Assembly: GCA_013287465.1 (NCBI GenBank)
Contig: JABDDS010000010.1
Location: 1 to 41,937, forward strand
Direction of reading: 5' to 3'
Origin: Chlamydiota bacterium
GTDB lineage: Bacteria > Chlamydiota > Chlamydiia > Chlamydiales > Parachlamydiaceae
DNA length: 41,937 nt
Each line of letters starts with the position of its first letter. Positions within the stretch are counted from its first letter, which is position 1. Shown here piece by piece: positions 16,304 to 27,166 of this stretch. Both the position numbers and the translations under genes were made by a program. Under the pieces are notes generated by a model, which worked only from the letters and a program-made list of their open reading frames with translations, ran no database searches and was not told where the DNA came from.

Positions 16304-16818
16304 GGGTGCAACTAAAAGTGTAGGTCGACACAACATGCAATCGCAACACTATGCATGAGCGAGGGAAACGCAAAGGCGCAAAGGTGGGGAAGAAGAATTT
16401 GTACACCAGGGATGAACGAGGACAGGATAGGCAGGATCAGGGAGGATATGTAGGATCGTTATTGCTAGATTTAATCATAAGTAGAATGGAAAATTGAGTT
16501 TTTAAGCTCTTCGCAAGCTCAGATCTTAAAAAAAACAATTCTCAATGAGGCTTTGAGGCCTCATTGAGAAGAGTGAATTAATTACTGAGACTGCGAAGTA
16601 ATCACTTCTCTATCTTAATATATTTTAATCTACTTATGACTAAATCTAGCAATAACGATCCTACATATCCTCCCTGATCCTGCCTATCCTGTCCTCGTTC
16701 ATCCCTGGTGTACAAATTCTTCTTCCCCCCCTTTGTGTCTTTGCGTCTTTGCGTTTCCCTCACTCATGCATAGTGTTGCGATTGCATATTGTGTCGACCT
16801 ACACTTTTAATCGCACCT
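16304..16818. repeat. 515-bp nested inverted repeat (element A1)
   Basis: Long arms run from 16304 (GGGTGCAACTAAAAGTGTAG) inward and from 16818 back (reverse complement AGGTGCGATTAAAAGTGTAG), and stay alignable for about 200 bp on each side. They contain the modules AAACGCAAAGGCGCAAAGG, ACAGGATAGGCAGGATCAGG and AGGATCGTTATTGCTAGATT. The centre holds a separate perfect hairpin (16539-16551 with 16558-16570). The 744-bp gap 16208-16951 between divergent genes consists mostly of this element plus the rpmG promoter. The same central module recurs in the element at 37.1 kb. Confidence 0.88.
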
Positions 16819-16825
16819 CGTCATT

Positions 16826-16851
16826 GTTGCTTATCCATGTTGCTTATCCAT
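16826..16851. repeat. Tandem 13-bp direct repeat
   Basis: GTTGCTTATCCAT occurs twice head to tail (16826-16838 and 16839-16851) between the large inverted repeat and the rpmG promoter. It ends 24 bp before the -35 box, so it could be a slippage duplication or an operator; nothing decides between these. Confidence 0.55.
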
Positions 16852-16875
16852 TTTTCAAGGACGCGTTTTTTTTTG

Positions 16876-16904
16876 CTGACACGTTAATCCATTTTCTCTA
16901 TAAT
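16876..16904 (+). promoter_or_regulatory. Sigma-70/sigma-66 type promoter for rpmG-lolE-lolD
   Basis: CTGACA (16876-16881, 5 of 6 to TTGACA), a 17-bp spacer and a perfect TATAAT (16899-16904) lie 47 bp upstream of the rpmG start codon. No other start site is needed for the downstream genes, which follow at 9- and 3-bp gaps. Confidence 0.75.
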
Positions 16905-16951
16905 GGCCGACAAATACTGCCTTTATAAACTATATATTTTGGAGATGTCTC

Positions 16952-17107
16952 ATGGCAAAAAAACGAGAAAAAATTAAGATGAAAAGTTCTGAAAGTGCTT
17001 TTCACTACTATACAGAAAAAAATAAAACAAACACACCCGATCGTTTGTCACGCACTAAATACGATCCAACACTTCGCAAACACGTGGAATTTAAAGAAAC
17101 AAAGTAG
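16952..17107 (+). CDS. rpmG: 50S ribosomal protein L33
   Basis: This 51-residue basic protein ([10 protein letters not shown] at the start, FHYYTEKNK in the middle, [18 protein letters not shown] at the end) is ribosomal protein L33, part of the large subunit near the E site. It lacks the zinc-binding cysteine pairs and so belongs to the cysteine-free type. A GGAG Shine-Dalgarno sequence lies 7 bp before the ATG, and a strong promoter lies just upstream. The L33-lolE-lolD order is also seen in Chlamydia trachomatis (CT150-CT152) as I recall it. Confidence 0.95.
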   Translation: MAKKREKIKMKSSESAFHYYTEKNKTNTPDRLSRTKYDPTLRKHVEFKETK

Positions 17108-17116
17108 TGAACTCTT

Positions 17117-19219
17117 ATGTTTGAGCTGTCCGTCGCTTGCAAATATCTTATTCCTCGCTGGCGGCAGCTTTCGGTCTCTATTATCAGCCTTGTCTCAATT
17201 CTCGTCATCGCCCTAGTTGTCTGGTTAATTATCGTCTTCTTCTCTGTCAAAGATGGACTTGAAAATAACTGGGTTAACAAGATCGTTACCCTCACTGCTC
17301 CAATCCGTGTAACTCCAACAGAGAAATATTACGATTCTTACTATTACCTCATTGACAGTGTTAGCGCTGGCTCTGATTATACGACAAAGAGTGTTGGAGA
17401 AAAATTACAAGCCGAGTCGGCGAATCCCTATGATCCTCGTATCGATGAGGAATTGCCTGCCAAATGGCCAAAACCAGATCTAGATTCCCAGGGAAACCCA
17501 AGGGATTTAGTAAAAGAAGTCGTCCAGATAGCTTCAAATATTTCTCAGGTAAATGGACTTAAAGTAAGCGACTTCGAAACGACGATGGCCCACTTACGCC
17601 TACGCTTTCTTCGCCATCTATTAGAAATTGGAAAACAATCGCAGCAATTTCTCGACCATGCAACCTATATAGGTTCTTTTGATACAGAGACTCCTAACCT
17701 CTCTACGATGCTACTGACACCAACAGCAGCTGATTTTCATAATCTCTTGCACATGCAAGAAGTTGCCAATGACGATGCTCAACAAACGACCCCAGACACC
17801 TTTCAAAAAGTAAATTTACCCTTACTACAAGAAGGAGTAAAAGATTTTTTTTCCTCAGTAGAAATTAAAGCTTTAAACCCCTCCTCCAACGATTGGTCCA
17901 TCCCACCATCACTGCTCCCTAAAACGGCTAATTTCCGTGCAGCAGCGATACTAAATGAAGATAGTGTGACCCATCTTATCATTCCCGTAGCGATCACAAA
18001 ACTCCCCTCTTTAATTGAACAACTCAACCTCAAAGGAAGTGCCGCTGTTCCTGCAGAAATACAAATTGATGAGACGGGAATTTCTGTTAAGTTACCCGAA
18101 AAAGAATTTCAGTCGTTATCTCCTTGGGTTTCTATTACACTACAGGAAGGAACTCCAATCCCCGCGTCGCTGATTACACGGTCGCTTGAGACGATGCAAA
18201 AGATTGCACAAATTAGATTTTATGTCGACTTACCCATTCAGAACAGCCGACTTAAAGGAGAAATCAATTTAGGAAAGCTCGAGATCGCTGAAGCTGTTAG
18301 TCAAAATGAAGCAGGCAAAACATTCCTAGCTCTTCCTGATGAATCTGGAGATGGAATCACACTACCCAACACTGCTTTCGGCGAGCCAATTCTTCTTCCA
18401 CGCGTGTTCAGAGACGGGGGGGCTTTGATTGGGGATAGAGGATTTCTATCTTATTATTCTCCTACTCCTAGCACAATTCAGGAGCAGTATATTCCCGTTG
18501 TTGTCGTTGGTTTTTACGACCCAGGCATCATGTCGATCGGCGGTAAATACATCCTCGCTAACAAATCTCTCACCACCTCTATACGTAGTGGTCAACCACA
18601 AGAAGAAATCCTACAAGGAAATGGGATTAACATTCGCTTCGACAATCTCAACGATACTGCTAAGGTCAAAGCTGCGTTATTAGCTGGATTTGAACATGCG
18701 GGTATTTCTCAATACTGGAATGTGGAGACTTATCAAGAGTACCCATTTAGCAAAGATCTCATTCAGCAGCTGGATAGTGAAAAGAATCTTTTCTCCATCA
18801 TTTCGTTGATCATTATCATCGTTGCTTGCTCTAATATCATTTCAATGTTAATCATTCTCGTTAATGACAAGAAACTGGAAATTGGCATCCTCCGTTCAAT
18901 GGGAGCCACCTCTCTCAATATCGCCGCTATTTTTGGATTCTGCGGTATCGTCATGGGGACTGCTGGAAGCCTTCTTGGTGCTGGAACTGCAATCCTAACG
19001 CTACGCTACATCAATGAACTGACTGCTTTTATCGGTCGTTTACAAGGACACGATCTCTTCAATCCTGTTTTTTATGGAACAGTCCTTCCCGATGAATTAA
19101 GCATCACTGCCATTGTACTTGTCGTTTCGGTGACAGCAGGAATTTCCCTGTTAGCCGGCATTGTTCCAGCCTTAAAAGCTAGCATGCTTCGTCCTTCAGC
19201 TATACTAAGAGCGGAGTAA
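17117..19219 (+). CDS. lolE: LolC/LolE-type lipoprotein-release ABC permease, enlarged periplasmic domain
   Basis: This 700-residue protein has the MacB/FtsX layout of lipoprotein-releasing permeases. One N-terminal span (about 20-43) is followed by a large periplasmic domain and three C-terminal spans (about 558-580, 606-630 and 663-685), with the FtsX motif LRSMGATSLNIAAIFGFCG between them. With its ATPase it would detach outer-membrane lipoproteins from the inner membrane for LolA. The periplasmic part (about 500 residues) is much larger than in typical about 400-residue LolC/E proteins. It follows rpmG by 9 bp and precedes lolD by 3 bp; a single permease gene suggests a homodimer, as in LolF-type systems. 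Confidence 0.88.
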   Translation: MFELSVACKYLIPRWRQLSVSIISLVSILVIALVVWLIIVFFSVKDGLENNWVNKIVTLTAPIRVTPTEKYYDSYYYLIDSVSAGSDYTTKSVGEKLQAESANPYDPRIDEELPAKWPKPDLDSQGNPRDLVKEVVQIASNISQVNGLKVSDFETTMAHLRLRFLRHLLEIGKQSQQFLDHATYIGSFDTETPNLSTMLLTPTAADFHNLLHMQEVANDDAQQTTPDTFQKVNLPLLQEGVKDFFSSVEIKALNPSSNDWSIPPSLLPKTANFRAAAILNEDSVTHLIIPVAITKLPSLIEQLNLKGSAAVPAEIQIDETGISVKLPEKEFQSLSPWVSITLQEGTPIPASLITRSLETMQKIAQIRFYVDLPIQNSRLKGEINLGKLEIAEAVSQNEAGKTFLALPDESGDGITLPNTAFGEPILLPRVFRDGGALIGDRGFLSYYSPTPSTIQEQYIPVVVVGFYDPGIMSIGGKYILANKSLTTSIRSGQPQEEILQGNGINIRFDNLNDTAKVKAALLAGFEHAGISQYWNVETYQEYPFSKDLIQQLDSEKNLFSIISLIIIIVACSNIISMLIILVNDKKLEIGILRSMGATSLNIAAIFGFCGIVMGTAGSLLGAGTAILTLRYINELTAFIGRLQGHDLFNPVFYGTVLPDELSITAIVLVVSVTAGISLLAGIVPALKASMLRPSAILRAE

Positions 19220-19222
19220 TCG

Positions 19223-19900
19223 ATGAACATCATTTTACGAGCAAAAAAAATAAAGAAATCGTTCTACAACCCAGTACACGTAGAAATTCTCAAAGAAATT
19301 GATCTTGTAGTCCATCAGGGAGAAACAGTAGCGATTACAGGGCGTTCTGGAGGAGGAAAAAGCACTCTCCTGCAGATTTTAGGGACATTGGAGTCTCCTT
19401 GTTCAGGAGAGCTAGAAATTGGAGGAGAACTCGTCTCATGCTTTAATAAAAGCAAACTCCGCAATAAGAAACTCGCCTTTATTTTTCAATCGTTTCATCT
19501 TCTTGAAGACTACACAGCTCTCGATAATGTTTTGATGCCTGCCCGAATTGGGCGGCAACGAAGTGCACCGGGATCGGCCGCTTATATCCGGGGATGTGAC
19601 TTGCTTGATCAGGTAGGATTGAGTGACAGGAAGCATTTTAATACCAAATTGCTCTCCGGGGGAGAAAAACAAAGGGTAGCAATAGCCCGAGCGCTATGCA
19701 ATGATCCAGATATTATTTTTGCAGATGAACCATCTGGCAATCTAGATCGACAAACTTCACACCAGATTCACGATTTGCTTCTTGCTTTTGCTAAAAATAG
19801 CAATAAAACTTTGATTATTGTCACCCATGATCCCGAACTCGCAAGTCTGTGTTCCACAAATTACCGCATTGAGAATGGCGAATTAAGACAAAATCTGTAA
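19223..19900 (+). CDS. lolD: Lipoprotein-release ABC ATPase LolD
   Basis: This 225-residue ATP-binding cassette protein has Walker [10 protein letters not shown] (about 41-49), a Q-loop in [10 protein letters not shown], signature [16 protein letters not shown], Walker [14 protein letters not shown] and the switch histidine in IIVTHDPEL. The length, the F-Q-S-F-H-L-L segment and the adjacent FtsX-type permease identify it as the LolD/MacB-type partner that powers lipoprotein release. It starts 3 bp after lolE. Confidence 0.95.
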   Translation: MNIILRAKKIKKSFYNPVHVEILKEIDLVVHQGETVAITGRSGGGKSTLLQILGTLESPCSGELEIGGELVSCFNKSKLRNKKLAFIFQSFHLLEDYTALDNVLMPARIGRQRSAPGSAAYIRGCDLLDQVGLSDRKHFNTKLLSGGEKQRVAIARALCNDPDIIFADEPSGNLDRQTSHQIHDLLLAFAKNSNKTLIIVTHDPELASLCSTNYRIENGELRQNL

Positions 19901-19907
19901 TCTGCTA

Positions 19908-19937
19908 TTGCTTTATTTATTCATCCTCTGTTAAGAT
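19908..19937 (+). promoter_or_regulatory. Weak candidate promoter for rpsA
   Basis: TTGCTT (19908-19913), an 18-bp spacer and TAAGAT (19932-19937) lie in the 73-bp lolD-rpsA gap, upstream of AGGAGA and the rpsA ATG. The match is modest. Confidence 0.35.
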
Positions 19938-19973
19938 GACCGCACTAGTATGTAAATTAGGAGAAACCTTTAA

Positions 19974-21722
19974 ATGTCAAACAAACACCAAACCACCTGG
20001 AAAGACGACAACATCGTGGATGATGTCTCCTTTCAGGAAAAAGATGCTGAAGCCTTTAAAAACCTTTTAGAAAGCAAAGGAAGTAAAGTTCCAAAAGAAA
20101 GCGGCTCCTTTACCGTGGGTTCTATCTTAAAAGGACGTATTGTAGAATTTACTAAAGATCACGTTGTGGTCGATGTAGGATTAAAGTCTGAAGGGCTAGT
20201 GCCTATTCAAGAGTTTTCCGATCCTTCTGAACTTACTCTTGATTGCGAAGTAGAAGTGTTCCTAGATCAACCTGAGGATGATCAAGGTCAAATCGTACTT
20301 TCACGTGAAAAAGCAGAACGTCTACGCCAATGGGAATACATCATCGAGCATTGCGAAGAAGGCTCGATCGTTAAAGGACGTGTATTGCGTAAAGTTAAAG
20401 GCGGTTTGATGGTTGATATCGGAATGGAAGCATTCCTACCCGGCTCACAAATCGACAACAAGCGCATTAAAAATCTCGACGATTATATTGATAAGACGTA
20501 CGAATTTAAAATTCTTAAGATCAACATCGAACGCAAAAACGTCGTCGTCTCTCGCCGTGAGCTTCTCGAAGCGGAAAGAATGTCGAAAAAGACAGAGCTT
20601 CTAGAGAATATCCAAGAGGGTGATGTTCGTGAAGGTATCGTTAAAAACATCACAGACTTTGGTGTGTTCTTAGACCTCGATGGAATCGATGGACTGCTTC
20701 ATATCACAGACATGACTTGGAAACGGATCCGTCACCCATCAGAGATGGTTCATCTAGGAGATAAACTTGAAGTTATTATCTTGAATGTTGATAAATCAAA
20801 GGGACGCGTTGCATTAGGTCTTAAACAGAAAGAGATGAACCCTTGGGATCTTATTGAACAGAAATACCCGCCAGGAACTCGTGTCAAGGGTAAAATCGTC
20901 AATCTACTCCCCTATGGTGCTTTCATCGAACTTGAAGCTGGCATCGAAGGGCTTATTCACGTATCTGAAATGTCTTGGATCAAAAATATCACTGATCCAA
21001 ACGAAGTCGTGAAAAAAGGAGATGAAGTCGAAGCCATCGTCTTATCAATACAAAAAGAAGAGGGTAAAATTTCTCTCGGGCTGAAACAGGCTGAACACAA
21101 CCCTTGGGATGATGTTGAGAAAAAATATCCAATCGGCAGCAACGTAAAAGCTGAAATCCGCAGTTTAACTAACTACGGAGCTTTTGTTGAAATCGAACCG
21201 GGTATCGAGGGTTTAATTCATATTTCCGATCTTAGCTGGATTAAGAAGATCTCACACCCTTCAGAAGTTCTTAAGAAGGGAGACATCGTTGATACAGTCG
21301 TTCTTTCTGTTGACAAGGAGAGTAAAAAAATTACTCTTGGCGTGAAACAACTCACACAAAATCCTTGGGAATCAATTGAAAAAACAATGCTCGTAGGTTC
21401 ATTGGTAAAGGGAAAAGTCAGCAAGATTACAGCCTTTGGGGCTTTTGTTGAACTTGACAATGGGATTGAAGGACTCATCCATGTAACAGAACTCTCAGAC
21501 GAAGCGTTTGGCAAAGTCGAAGATATTGTTTCAAAAGGAGATGAGGTTACAGCTAAAGTCATTAAACTTGACCCAGAGCATAAAAAGATCGCTCTTTCTA
21601 TTAAAGATTATTTGATCGATAAAAATCAGTGCAACCACGATGATATTGTCGTTACAACAAAACGTAAGAAGAAAGAATCGAAAGACAAGGAAGAGCATTC
21701 TAACGAAGAGAATGCTGAATAA
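19974..21722 (+). CDS. rpsA: 30S ribosomal protein S1
   Basis: This 582-residue protein consists of six S1 (OB-fold) RNA-binding repeats at about 45-115, 132-200, 214-284, 301-371, 388-458 and 475-545. They are easily seen from the recurring G-x-V-x-x-I-x-x-x-G-x-F-V-x-L/I-x-x-G-I-E-G-L-I-H-x-S pattern. The last four are the most alike and share the NPW linker. S1 binds mRNA leaders and docks them on the small subunit. The acidic/lysine-rich tail (from about 555) is typical. AGGAG is 9 bp before the ATG. It is followed by its own terminator and then nusA, the order known in chlamydiae. Confidence 0.97.
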   Translation: MSNKHQTTWKDDNIVDDVSFQEKDAEAFKNLLESKGSKVPKESGSFTVGSILKGRIVEFTKDHVVVDVGLKSEGLVPIQEFSDPSELTLDCEVEVFLDQPEDDQGQIVLSREKAERLRQWEYIIEHCEEGSIVKGRVLRKVKGGLMVDIGMEAFLPGSQIDNKRIKNLDDYIDKTYEFKILKINIERKNVVVSRRELLEAERMSKKTELLENIQEGDVREGIVKNITDFGVFLDLDGIDGLLHITDMTWKRIRHPSEMVHLGDKLEVIILNVDKSKGRVALGLKQKEMNPWDLIEQKYPPGTRVKGKIVNLLPYGAFIELEAGIEGLIHVSEMSWIKNITDPNEVVKKGDEVEAIVLSIQKEEGKISLGLKQAEHNPWDDVEKKYPIGSNVKAEIRSLTNYGAFVEIEPGIEGLIHISDLSWIKKISHPSEVLKKGDIVDTVVLSVDKESKKITLGVKQLTQNPWESIEKTMLVGSLVKGKVSKITAFGAFVELDNGIEGLIHVTELSDEAFGKVEDIVSKGDEVTAKVIKLDPEHKKIALSIKDYLIDKNQCNHDDIVVTTKRKKKESKDKEEHSNEENAE

Positions 21723-21741
21723 ACGCAAGTTACCAAAGAAT

Positions 21742-21781
21742 AAGGGGCTGAAGCATTTCAGTCCCTTATCTTCAATTTTTT
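21742..21781 (+). terminator. Rho-independent terminator after rpsA
   Basis: Stem AAGGGGCTGAA (21742-21752) with TTCAGTCCCTT (21757-21767, one G-T pair) around a 4-base loop, followed by a T-rich run ending near 21781. It separates rpsA from nusA-infB-rbfA-truB, at least partly. Confidence 0.75.
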
Positions 21782-21897
21782 GAACTAAAACTTTTACTTG
21801 TTACTCCATCAATGATCTATAGAGAGGCCGGCGCCTTACCCTAAATGATCAATCGAGTAGCAACTTGAAAAAAAATGCATGCCGGAGACTGATTATC

Positions 21898-23172
21898 ATG
21901 AACAAAGATCTTATTGCTATCTTTGAATATCTAGAGCGCGAAAAAGGGATCAAACGCCAAGTCGTCATCGAAGCAATCGAAGAATCCCTGTGCGCAGCTG
22001 CTCGCAAAAGCATTACAGGAGCTTCTAATGTCACCGTCAAAATCAATCCCAAAACCGGGGATATTGAAGTTGTTTGTGAAAAAGAAATCGTCGATGAAGT
22101 CGAAGTCAGTGCCCAAGAAATCCTTCTAGAAGATGCAAGAGAAATCGACCCTGAGTGCGAACTCGGGCAGTTTATTGATATCACAGTAACACCCAAAGAT
22201 TTTGGACGAATTGCCGCCCAAAAGGCTCGTCATATTATTGCACAAAAATTACGCGGAGCCGAAAGGGATGTCATTTATGAAGAATATAGACATAGAATAA
22301 ATGATCTGGTTTCAGGTACCGTCAAGCGCTTTGTTCGTGGGGCTAACCTTATAATCGATCTTGGCAAGATAGAAGCAATTATGCCGATGAGAAACTACCC
22401 TAAAACAGAAAGGTACCAGATTGGCGATAAAGTTCTAGCCCTCCTTCTTGATGTTGCAGATACTGAAAACGGCGGAGCAGAAGTTATTCTATCTCGTAGC
22501 CATCCTGAGTTTGTAAAGCAATTGATGATTCAAGAAGTTCCTGAAATCAATGATGGAACAGTTACAATTGAAAGCATTGTCCGCGAAGCTGGCTATAGAA
22601 CAAAGCTTACAGTTCGTTCAACGGACTCAAAAGTCGACCCTGTAGGTGCTTGTGTGGGGATGCGTGGCAATCGCATTAAAAATGTTGTCAGAGAACTACA
22701 AAACGAAAAGATCGATATTATTCCCTATACAGAAGATTCTATAGAGTTACTGCAAAACGCTCTTGCTCCTATCGAAATCCGTAAAATAAATATCAATGAA
22801 GATGAAAATACAATCTCAATAGTTGTTGAAGATGACGACTTTGCCGCTGTCATCGGCAAAAAAGGGATGAATGCCCGTCTAAATAGTCAGTTGATCGGCT
22901 ATGAAATTGAAGTCCAACGCCTTAGCGACTATAGTAAAGCTTTGGAAATTGAACGTTCTGAACTTGCAGCTTCTGATAATCCAGAACTTGATCAACCAAT
23001 CACTACTATCGAAGGAATCAATAGCTTAATATTGGATCAATTGGTTGCAGAGGGTTTTAATACAGTGCGTTCGTTGCTCCTAATCTCCCGTGAGCAACTG
23101 ACTAAAATTCCTGGAATTAGTGCTGAGTTAGCAGATCGGATCCTTGAACAAATTAGAAAACAGAGGACATAA
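21898..23172 (+). CDS. nusA: Transcription termination/antitermination factor NusA
   Basis: This 424-residue protein begins [18 protein letters not shown], the typical NusA N-terminal RNA-polymerase-binding domain. An S1 domain (about 130-200), two KH domains (about 230-340, including [19 protein letters not shown] and [15 protein letters not shown]) and a C-terminal helix-hairpin-helix-rich segment (about 365-424) follow. The frame is open from 21865, but ATG 21898 matches the family start and has GGAG 10 bp upstream. infB starts 4 bp after the stop. It modulates pausing, termination and antitermination. Confidence 0.97.
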   Translation: MNKDLIAIFEYLEREKGIKRQVVIEAIEESLCAAARKSITGASNVTVKINPKTGDIEVVCEKEIVDEVEVSAQEILLEDAREIDPECELGQFIDITVTPKDFGRIAAQKARHIIAQKLRGAERDVIYEEYRHRINDLVSGTVKRFVRGANLIIDLGKIEAIMPMRNYPKTERYQIGDKVLALLLDVADTENGGAEVILSRSHPEFVKQLMIQEVPEINDGTVTIESIVREAGYRTKLTVRSTDSKVDPVGACVGMRGNRIKNVVRELQNEKIDIIPYTEDSIELLQNALAPIEIRKININEDENTISIVVEDDDFAAVIGKKGMNARLNSQLIGYEIEVQRLSDYSKALEIERSELAASDNPELDQPITTIEGINSLILDQLVAEGFNTVRSLLLISREQLTKIPGISAELADRILEQIRKQRT

Positions 23173-23176
23173 TCAC

Positions 23177-26065
23177 TTGGCTAAAAATCTCAAATTAAAT
23201 ATTAAAAATGCCCAGATAGCCAATGCTGTTAATCTTAGTGGTTTAAAAGATAAGCTTGCCAGCCAAAAGGCAACGCAAGCCGAGGAAGCCCCACCTAAGG
23301 AGCCCGCTGTAAAAAAAACTGCAACGAAATCGACGGCAAAATCGGGTGCTACCAAACCAGTAAAGGCAAAAACATCAAAAATTGAGACACCTGTTGTTGA
23401 ACCAACTAATCAAGAGCCTAAAGAGGAAACTGTTCGTGTTAAAGCACGCTCTCGTTCAGCCTTTGCAGAACCTTCTTCCAAAGAAGAAACTCCACGCACG
23501 ATAGAAGAAAAGCCTCATAGAATTCAAGAAGAAGAAACTGCTAAGGAAGACTCCGGCATTAAAGATGAAGAAGCAAAAGAAGAAAGTCAAATTCCTTCCC
23601 CATCTGGTAGAAAAAAAACCTCAGAAGAATTACGAAAGGAAATTTTTGCCGAAGAAATAGAAGCTCAACAAAGGCAACAAACAACACCTAATAAAAACAT
23701 CTTGGTGGAGCCACAAGCGGCAGAGGAAGTCGTTCCAGCTGCTTCTCAAACACCACCAAAAGAAACTATAACCGCACAACCGCCAATACAAGAACAACGA
23801 AAACCGGCACCACCACTGCCTACTCCGGCAAATCGTCCCCAAAGAGAACTTCCTAAAAAAGAAGCGGTGAAACTCCAGCTCCCGCAGCGCTCTGCAGTCC
23901 GAGAATTTGCACCTCCAGCCCATAAATTAGGACCTACTGGAAGACACGTTAACGACCTATTACCACCTCCCCCAAAAAAGAATCAGCCACAGGCTGTAAG
24001 CTCATCGACCTCGAGCAAATACACAGAAAATACAGAAGACCAGTCAAGACCAAAGCCCAAATCGCGAGATGCCGACCCTTTAGTTTCGACTAGTGAAGAC
24101 AAAAAAGGGCCAGGCAAATTAGGAAAACTCAAAGAATTTCGCGATATCAAACCATCAATCAAACGGACAGAGCAGGTTCGATTCGACGCTCGCGATAAAC
24201 AGGGATTGCGCGATAATGATGAAGATGGACGTCACCGCAAAAGACGCGTCAAACAAAGCCGCCAGCAAGTAGAAGATGTCACGATTCGTCCTACCAACCT
24301 AAAACTGCGCATTCCTGTTGCCCTCAAAGATTTGGCTGCGGAAATGAAACTCAAATCCTCTCAGCTTATTGCAAAATTATTTGCTCAAGGTGTTATCGTG
24401 ACTCTAAATGACATCCTTGAAGATGCCACAACAATTCAGCTGCTTGGACATGAATTTGGCTGCGATATTCAAATCGACACTTCAGAAGAGGAAAGAGTCC
24501 GAATCACGGATAAAACAATTAAAGAAGAAATCGCTGCCGAAGACCCTGCCACTTTGGTCATCAGACCCCCTGTAGTCGCATTCATGGGGCACGTCGACCA
24601 CGGAAAGACAAGCCTTATCGATGCCATTCGAAAAAGCAATCGTGCGTCAGGAGAAGCCGGAGCTATCACCCAGCATATTGGAGCATTCCGTTGCTCCACA
24701 GCGGTTGGAGATATTGCTATTCTCGACACTCCAGGTCACGAAGCCTTCTCTGCGATGAGAGCAAGAGGAGCTGATGTCACTGATATTGTTGTATTAGTTG
24801 TAGCTGGAGATGAAGGAATTCGACAGCAAACCATAGAAGCTATTGAACACGCAAAAACAGCCAACGTCACTATCGTTGTCGCAATTAACAAGTGCGATAA
24901 ACCCAATTTCAATACTGAGAATGTCTATCGTCAACTATCTGAACATGAATTGCTTCCTGAGGCGTGGGGAGGACAGACAATCACGATTAATTGCTCCGCA
25001 GTGACAGGTGAAGGGATTCAACAACTATTAGAAATGCTTGCCCTTCAAGCTGAGATCTTAGAGCTTCGCTCCTCCCCTGCTATGCGAGCCCGCGGGACAG
25101 TATTAGAATCAGAAATGCATAAAGGAATGGGATCTGTAGCTACTGTTCTAGTTCAAAATGGAACACTTCACTGCGGTGATGCTTTGGTTTTTGGTCAACT
25201 TTGGGGACGCGTCAAAACAATGCGCGATGAGTTCAACAAAGAGATTGAAACAGCAGGGCCATCAACGCCTGTAGCTATTACAGGTCTGTCGGGACTTCCA
25301 GAAGCTGGTGAGGAATTCATTGTCGTCAAAAACGAAAAAGAAGCGCGTGCAATTGCAGAAGCTCGTATGCTTGGGGCACGTCAAACCAATCTATTGCAAA
25401 CTAAGAAGTTGTCGATGGATAACCTCATGCTGCAAGCTGCTGCGACAAATAAAAAGATTCTCAATTTGGTTCTAAGGGCCGACGTGCAGGGCTCTTTAGA
25501 GGCATTAAGAACAGCTTTAATGAAAATTGTTTCAACGAAAGCCGAAATCAACATTATCTTTTCTGGAGTAGGTGAGATCTCCGAATCTGATGTACAGCTT
25601 GCTGCGACATCTAAGGCAGTTATCGTGGGCTTCCATACGCAAATTGAAAGCCATGCCGACGCTCTATTAAAAGAGTTAGGGGTCCAAGTGCGCTTGCATA
25701 ATATCATCTATCATGCCGTCGACGATGTCAAAGAGCTCCTTTGTGGACTCTTGGATAAAATTGCTCAGGAAACGGAAAAAGGAAAAGCTGAGGTCAGAGC
25801 TATATTCAAATCCTCACAGCATGGCAATATCGTGGGTTGTATTGTAACAGAAGGAGCTATCCACCGCAGCAATTCAATACGAGTAAAACGAGATAAAGAA
25901 GTCGTCTGGAATGGAGGCATCAGCTCACTGAAACGCGTTAAAGAAGACGTCAAAGAAGTGGCAAAAGGGCTGGAGTGTGGAATTGTATTAAATGGCTTTA
26001 ACGGAGCCCTTGAAGGAGATATCCTTGAAGCATATGAAATCACTTACATCACGCAAGAATTATGA
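23177..26065 (+). CDS. infB: Translation initiation factor IF-2 (TTG start)
   Basis: This 962-residue GTPase brings initiator fMet-tRNA to the 30S subunit. The start is taken as TTG 23177, giving [17 protein letters not shown], because AGAGGA lies 9 bp upstream and chlamydial IF-2 starts similarly. Another in-frame TTG at 23144 lies inside nusA and lacks a good site. Residues about 25-360 are a long Lys/Glu/Pro/Ala-rich linker. The IF-2 N2-type domain follows (about 375-460). The G domain shows GHVDHGKTS (about 470), DTPGHEAF (about 517) and NKCDKPN (about 571). C-terminal domains II-IV complete the protein. The stop overlaps rbfA as ATGA. Confidence 0.96.
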   Translation: MAKNLKLNIKNAQIANAVNLSGLKDKLASQKATQAEEAPPKEPAVKKTATKSTAKSGATKPVKAKTSKIETPVVEPTNQEPKEETVRVKARSRSAFAEPSSKEETPRTIEEKPHRIQEEETAKEDSGIKDEEAKEESQIPSPSGRKKTSEELRKEIFAEEIEAQQRQQTTPNKNILVEPQAAEEVVPAASQTPPKETITAQPPIQEQRKPAPPLPTPANRPQRELPKKEAVKLQLPQRSAVREFAPPAHKLGPTGRHVNDLLPPPPKKNQPQAVSSSTSSKYTENTEDQSRPKPKSRDADPLVSTSEDKKGPGKLGKLKEFRDIKPSIKRTEQVRFDARDKQGLRDNDEDGRHRKRRVKQSRQQVEDVTIRPTNLKLRIPVALKDLAAEMKLKSSQLIAKLFAQGVIVTLNDILEDATTIQLLGHEFGCDIQIDTSEEERVRITDKTIKEEIAAEDPATLVIRPPVVAFMGHVDHGKTSLIDAIRKSNRASGEAGAITQHIGAFRCSTAVGDIAILDTPGHEAFSAMRARGADVTDIVVLVVAGDEGIRQQTIEAIEHAKTANVTIVVAINKCDKPNFNTENVYRQLSEHELLPEAWGGQTITINCSAVTGEGIQQLLEMLALQAEILELRSSPAMRARGTVLESEMHKGMGSVATVLVQNGTLHCGDALVFGQLWGRVKTMRDEFNKEIETAGPSTPVAITGLSGLPEAGEEFIVVKNEKEARAIAEARMLGARQTNLLQTKKLSMDNLMLQAAATNKKILNLVLRADVQGSLEALRTALMKIVSTKAEINIIFSGVGEISESDVQLAATSKAVIVGFHTQIESHADALLKELGVQVRLHNIIYHAVDDVKELLCGLLDKIAQETEKGKAEVRAIFKSSQHGNIVGCIVTEGAIHRSNSIRVKRDKEVVWNGGISSLKRVKEDVKEVAKGLECGIVLNGFNGALEGDILEAYEITYITQEL

Positions 26066-26439
26066 CAGTACCACGTAAAGACCGCCTCGATTCACTATTA
26101 AAAGAAGTGATTTCAGAAATCATCCGAAGAGAAGTGCGCAATCCCAACGTGCACTCCTTAATCACTGTCACTCGTGTTGATATCACAAAGGACTTACATT
26201 ACGCTAAAGTCTACGTGAGCGTTATTGGAACAGAAGAAGAAAAAAATGAAACGCTTGCAGCTCTCCAAAGTGCCGCTGGCTTTATCGCAGTACAATCTTC
26301 GAAAAAAGTGGTGATGCGCTATTTCCCAGCATTGACATTTAAATTAGACGATAGCGTTGACAAACACATGCGCATCGAAAAGCTTTTAAGCGAAATCGCC
26401 ACAGAGAAAAACACACGAACAGGACCAGCTGATGTCTGA
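26062..26439 (+). CDS. rbfA: 30S ribosome-binding factor A
   Basis: This 125-residue protein has the RbfA pattern: R[16 protein letters not shown] at the N-terminus, then [21 protein letters not shown] and [19 protein letters not shown]. It binds the immature 30S subunit and helps 16S rRNA 5'-end processing and cold adaptation. It is coupled by ATGA to infB and overlaps truB by 8 bp, the classical nusA-infB-rbfA-truB order. Confidence 0.95.
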   Translation: MTVPRKDRLDSLLKEVISEIIRREVRNPNVHSLITVTRVDITKDLHYAKVYVSVIGTEEEKNETLAALQSAAGFIAVQSSKKVVMRYFPALTFKLDDSVDKHMRIEKLLSEIATEKNTRTGPADV

Positions 26440-27166
26440 AGACGTTGGCGGCATCTTGCTCGTCGATAAGCCTAAAAATAAGACATCATTCAGTCTTATC
26501 TCTTCTTTGCGTCGCCTTCTTAACATACAAAAAATTGGTCATGCTGGCACCCTCGACCCCTTCGCCACAGGGGTTATGGTACTGCTGATCGGAAAAAAAT
26601 ACACCCGGATGTCTGATCAGTTATTGACTACGGATAAAGAATATATCGCAACGGCCCTACTTGGAATCGAAACAGATTCTTACGACTGCGATGGTCAAGT
26701 AACGGCTCAAAGTGATTTCATTCCTTCTTTAGAGGCTTTAAAAGTTGCTCTTGAGTCTTTTCAGGGAGAAGTGCTTCAAACTCCCCCAATGTTTTCTGCA
26801 AAAAAGAAAAACGGTAAAAAGCTTTATGAGCTCGCTCGCAAAGGCATCACTATCGAAAGAACAGCCGTACCCGTAACTCTACAGACAGAACTTCTAAAAT
26901 ACGAATATCCTTACATCCAACTGCGCATTTCATGCAGCAAAGGAACGTATATTCGCAGCATCGCCCACGATTTAGGGTGTCTTTTAGGTTGTGGAGCACA
27001 CTTAAGCGCCCTCAGAAGGACTCGCAGTGGCAATTTCCACATCGATAATTGCATTGACGGTTCTATTCTAAATGATCCTGAATGCAATGTTATTGATTTG
27101 CAACGTCGATTTATAAGGACAAACGACAAAAGCAGGCATGGTTCAAAAATAATCCAAAACAGGTAA
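26432..27166 (+). CDS. truB: tRNA pseudouridine(55) synthase
   Basis: This 244-residue protein makes pseudouridine 55 in the T loop of tRNA. The catalytic aspartate is Asp42 in HAGTLDPFATGVMVLL; KEYIATALLGIETDSYDCDG and CSKGTYIRSIAHDLG are further family motifs. It lacks most of the C-terminal PUA-like domain of the about 300-residue enterobacterial enzyme. The last about 15 residues (NDKSRHGSKIIQNR) look unrelated to the family and the stop lies at the edge of an inverted repeat. In chlamydiae ribF usually follows; here it does not. Confidence 0.93.
   Translation: MSEDVGGILLVDKPKNKTSFSLISSLRRLLNIQKIGHAGTLDPFATGVMVLLIGKKYTRMSDQLLTTDKEYIATALLGIETDSYDCDGQVTAQSDFIPSLEALKVALESFQGEVLQTPPMFSAKKKNGKKLYELARKGITIERTAVPVTLQTELLKYEYPYIQLRISCSKGTYIRSIAHDLGCLLGCGAHLSALRRTRSGNFHIDNCIDGSILNDPECNVIDLQRRFIRTNDKSRHGSKIIQNR

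Noticed and set aside
16304-16818. CRISPR array or rRNA-like structure
   Set aside because: No regularly spaced direct repeats; the structure is an inverted repeat, and no rRNA or tRNA motif is visible.
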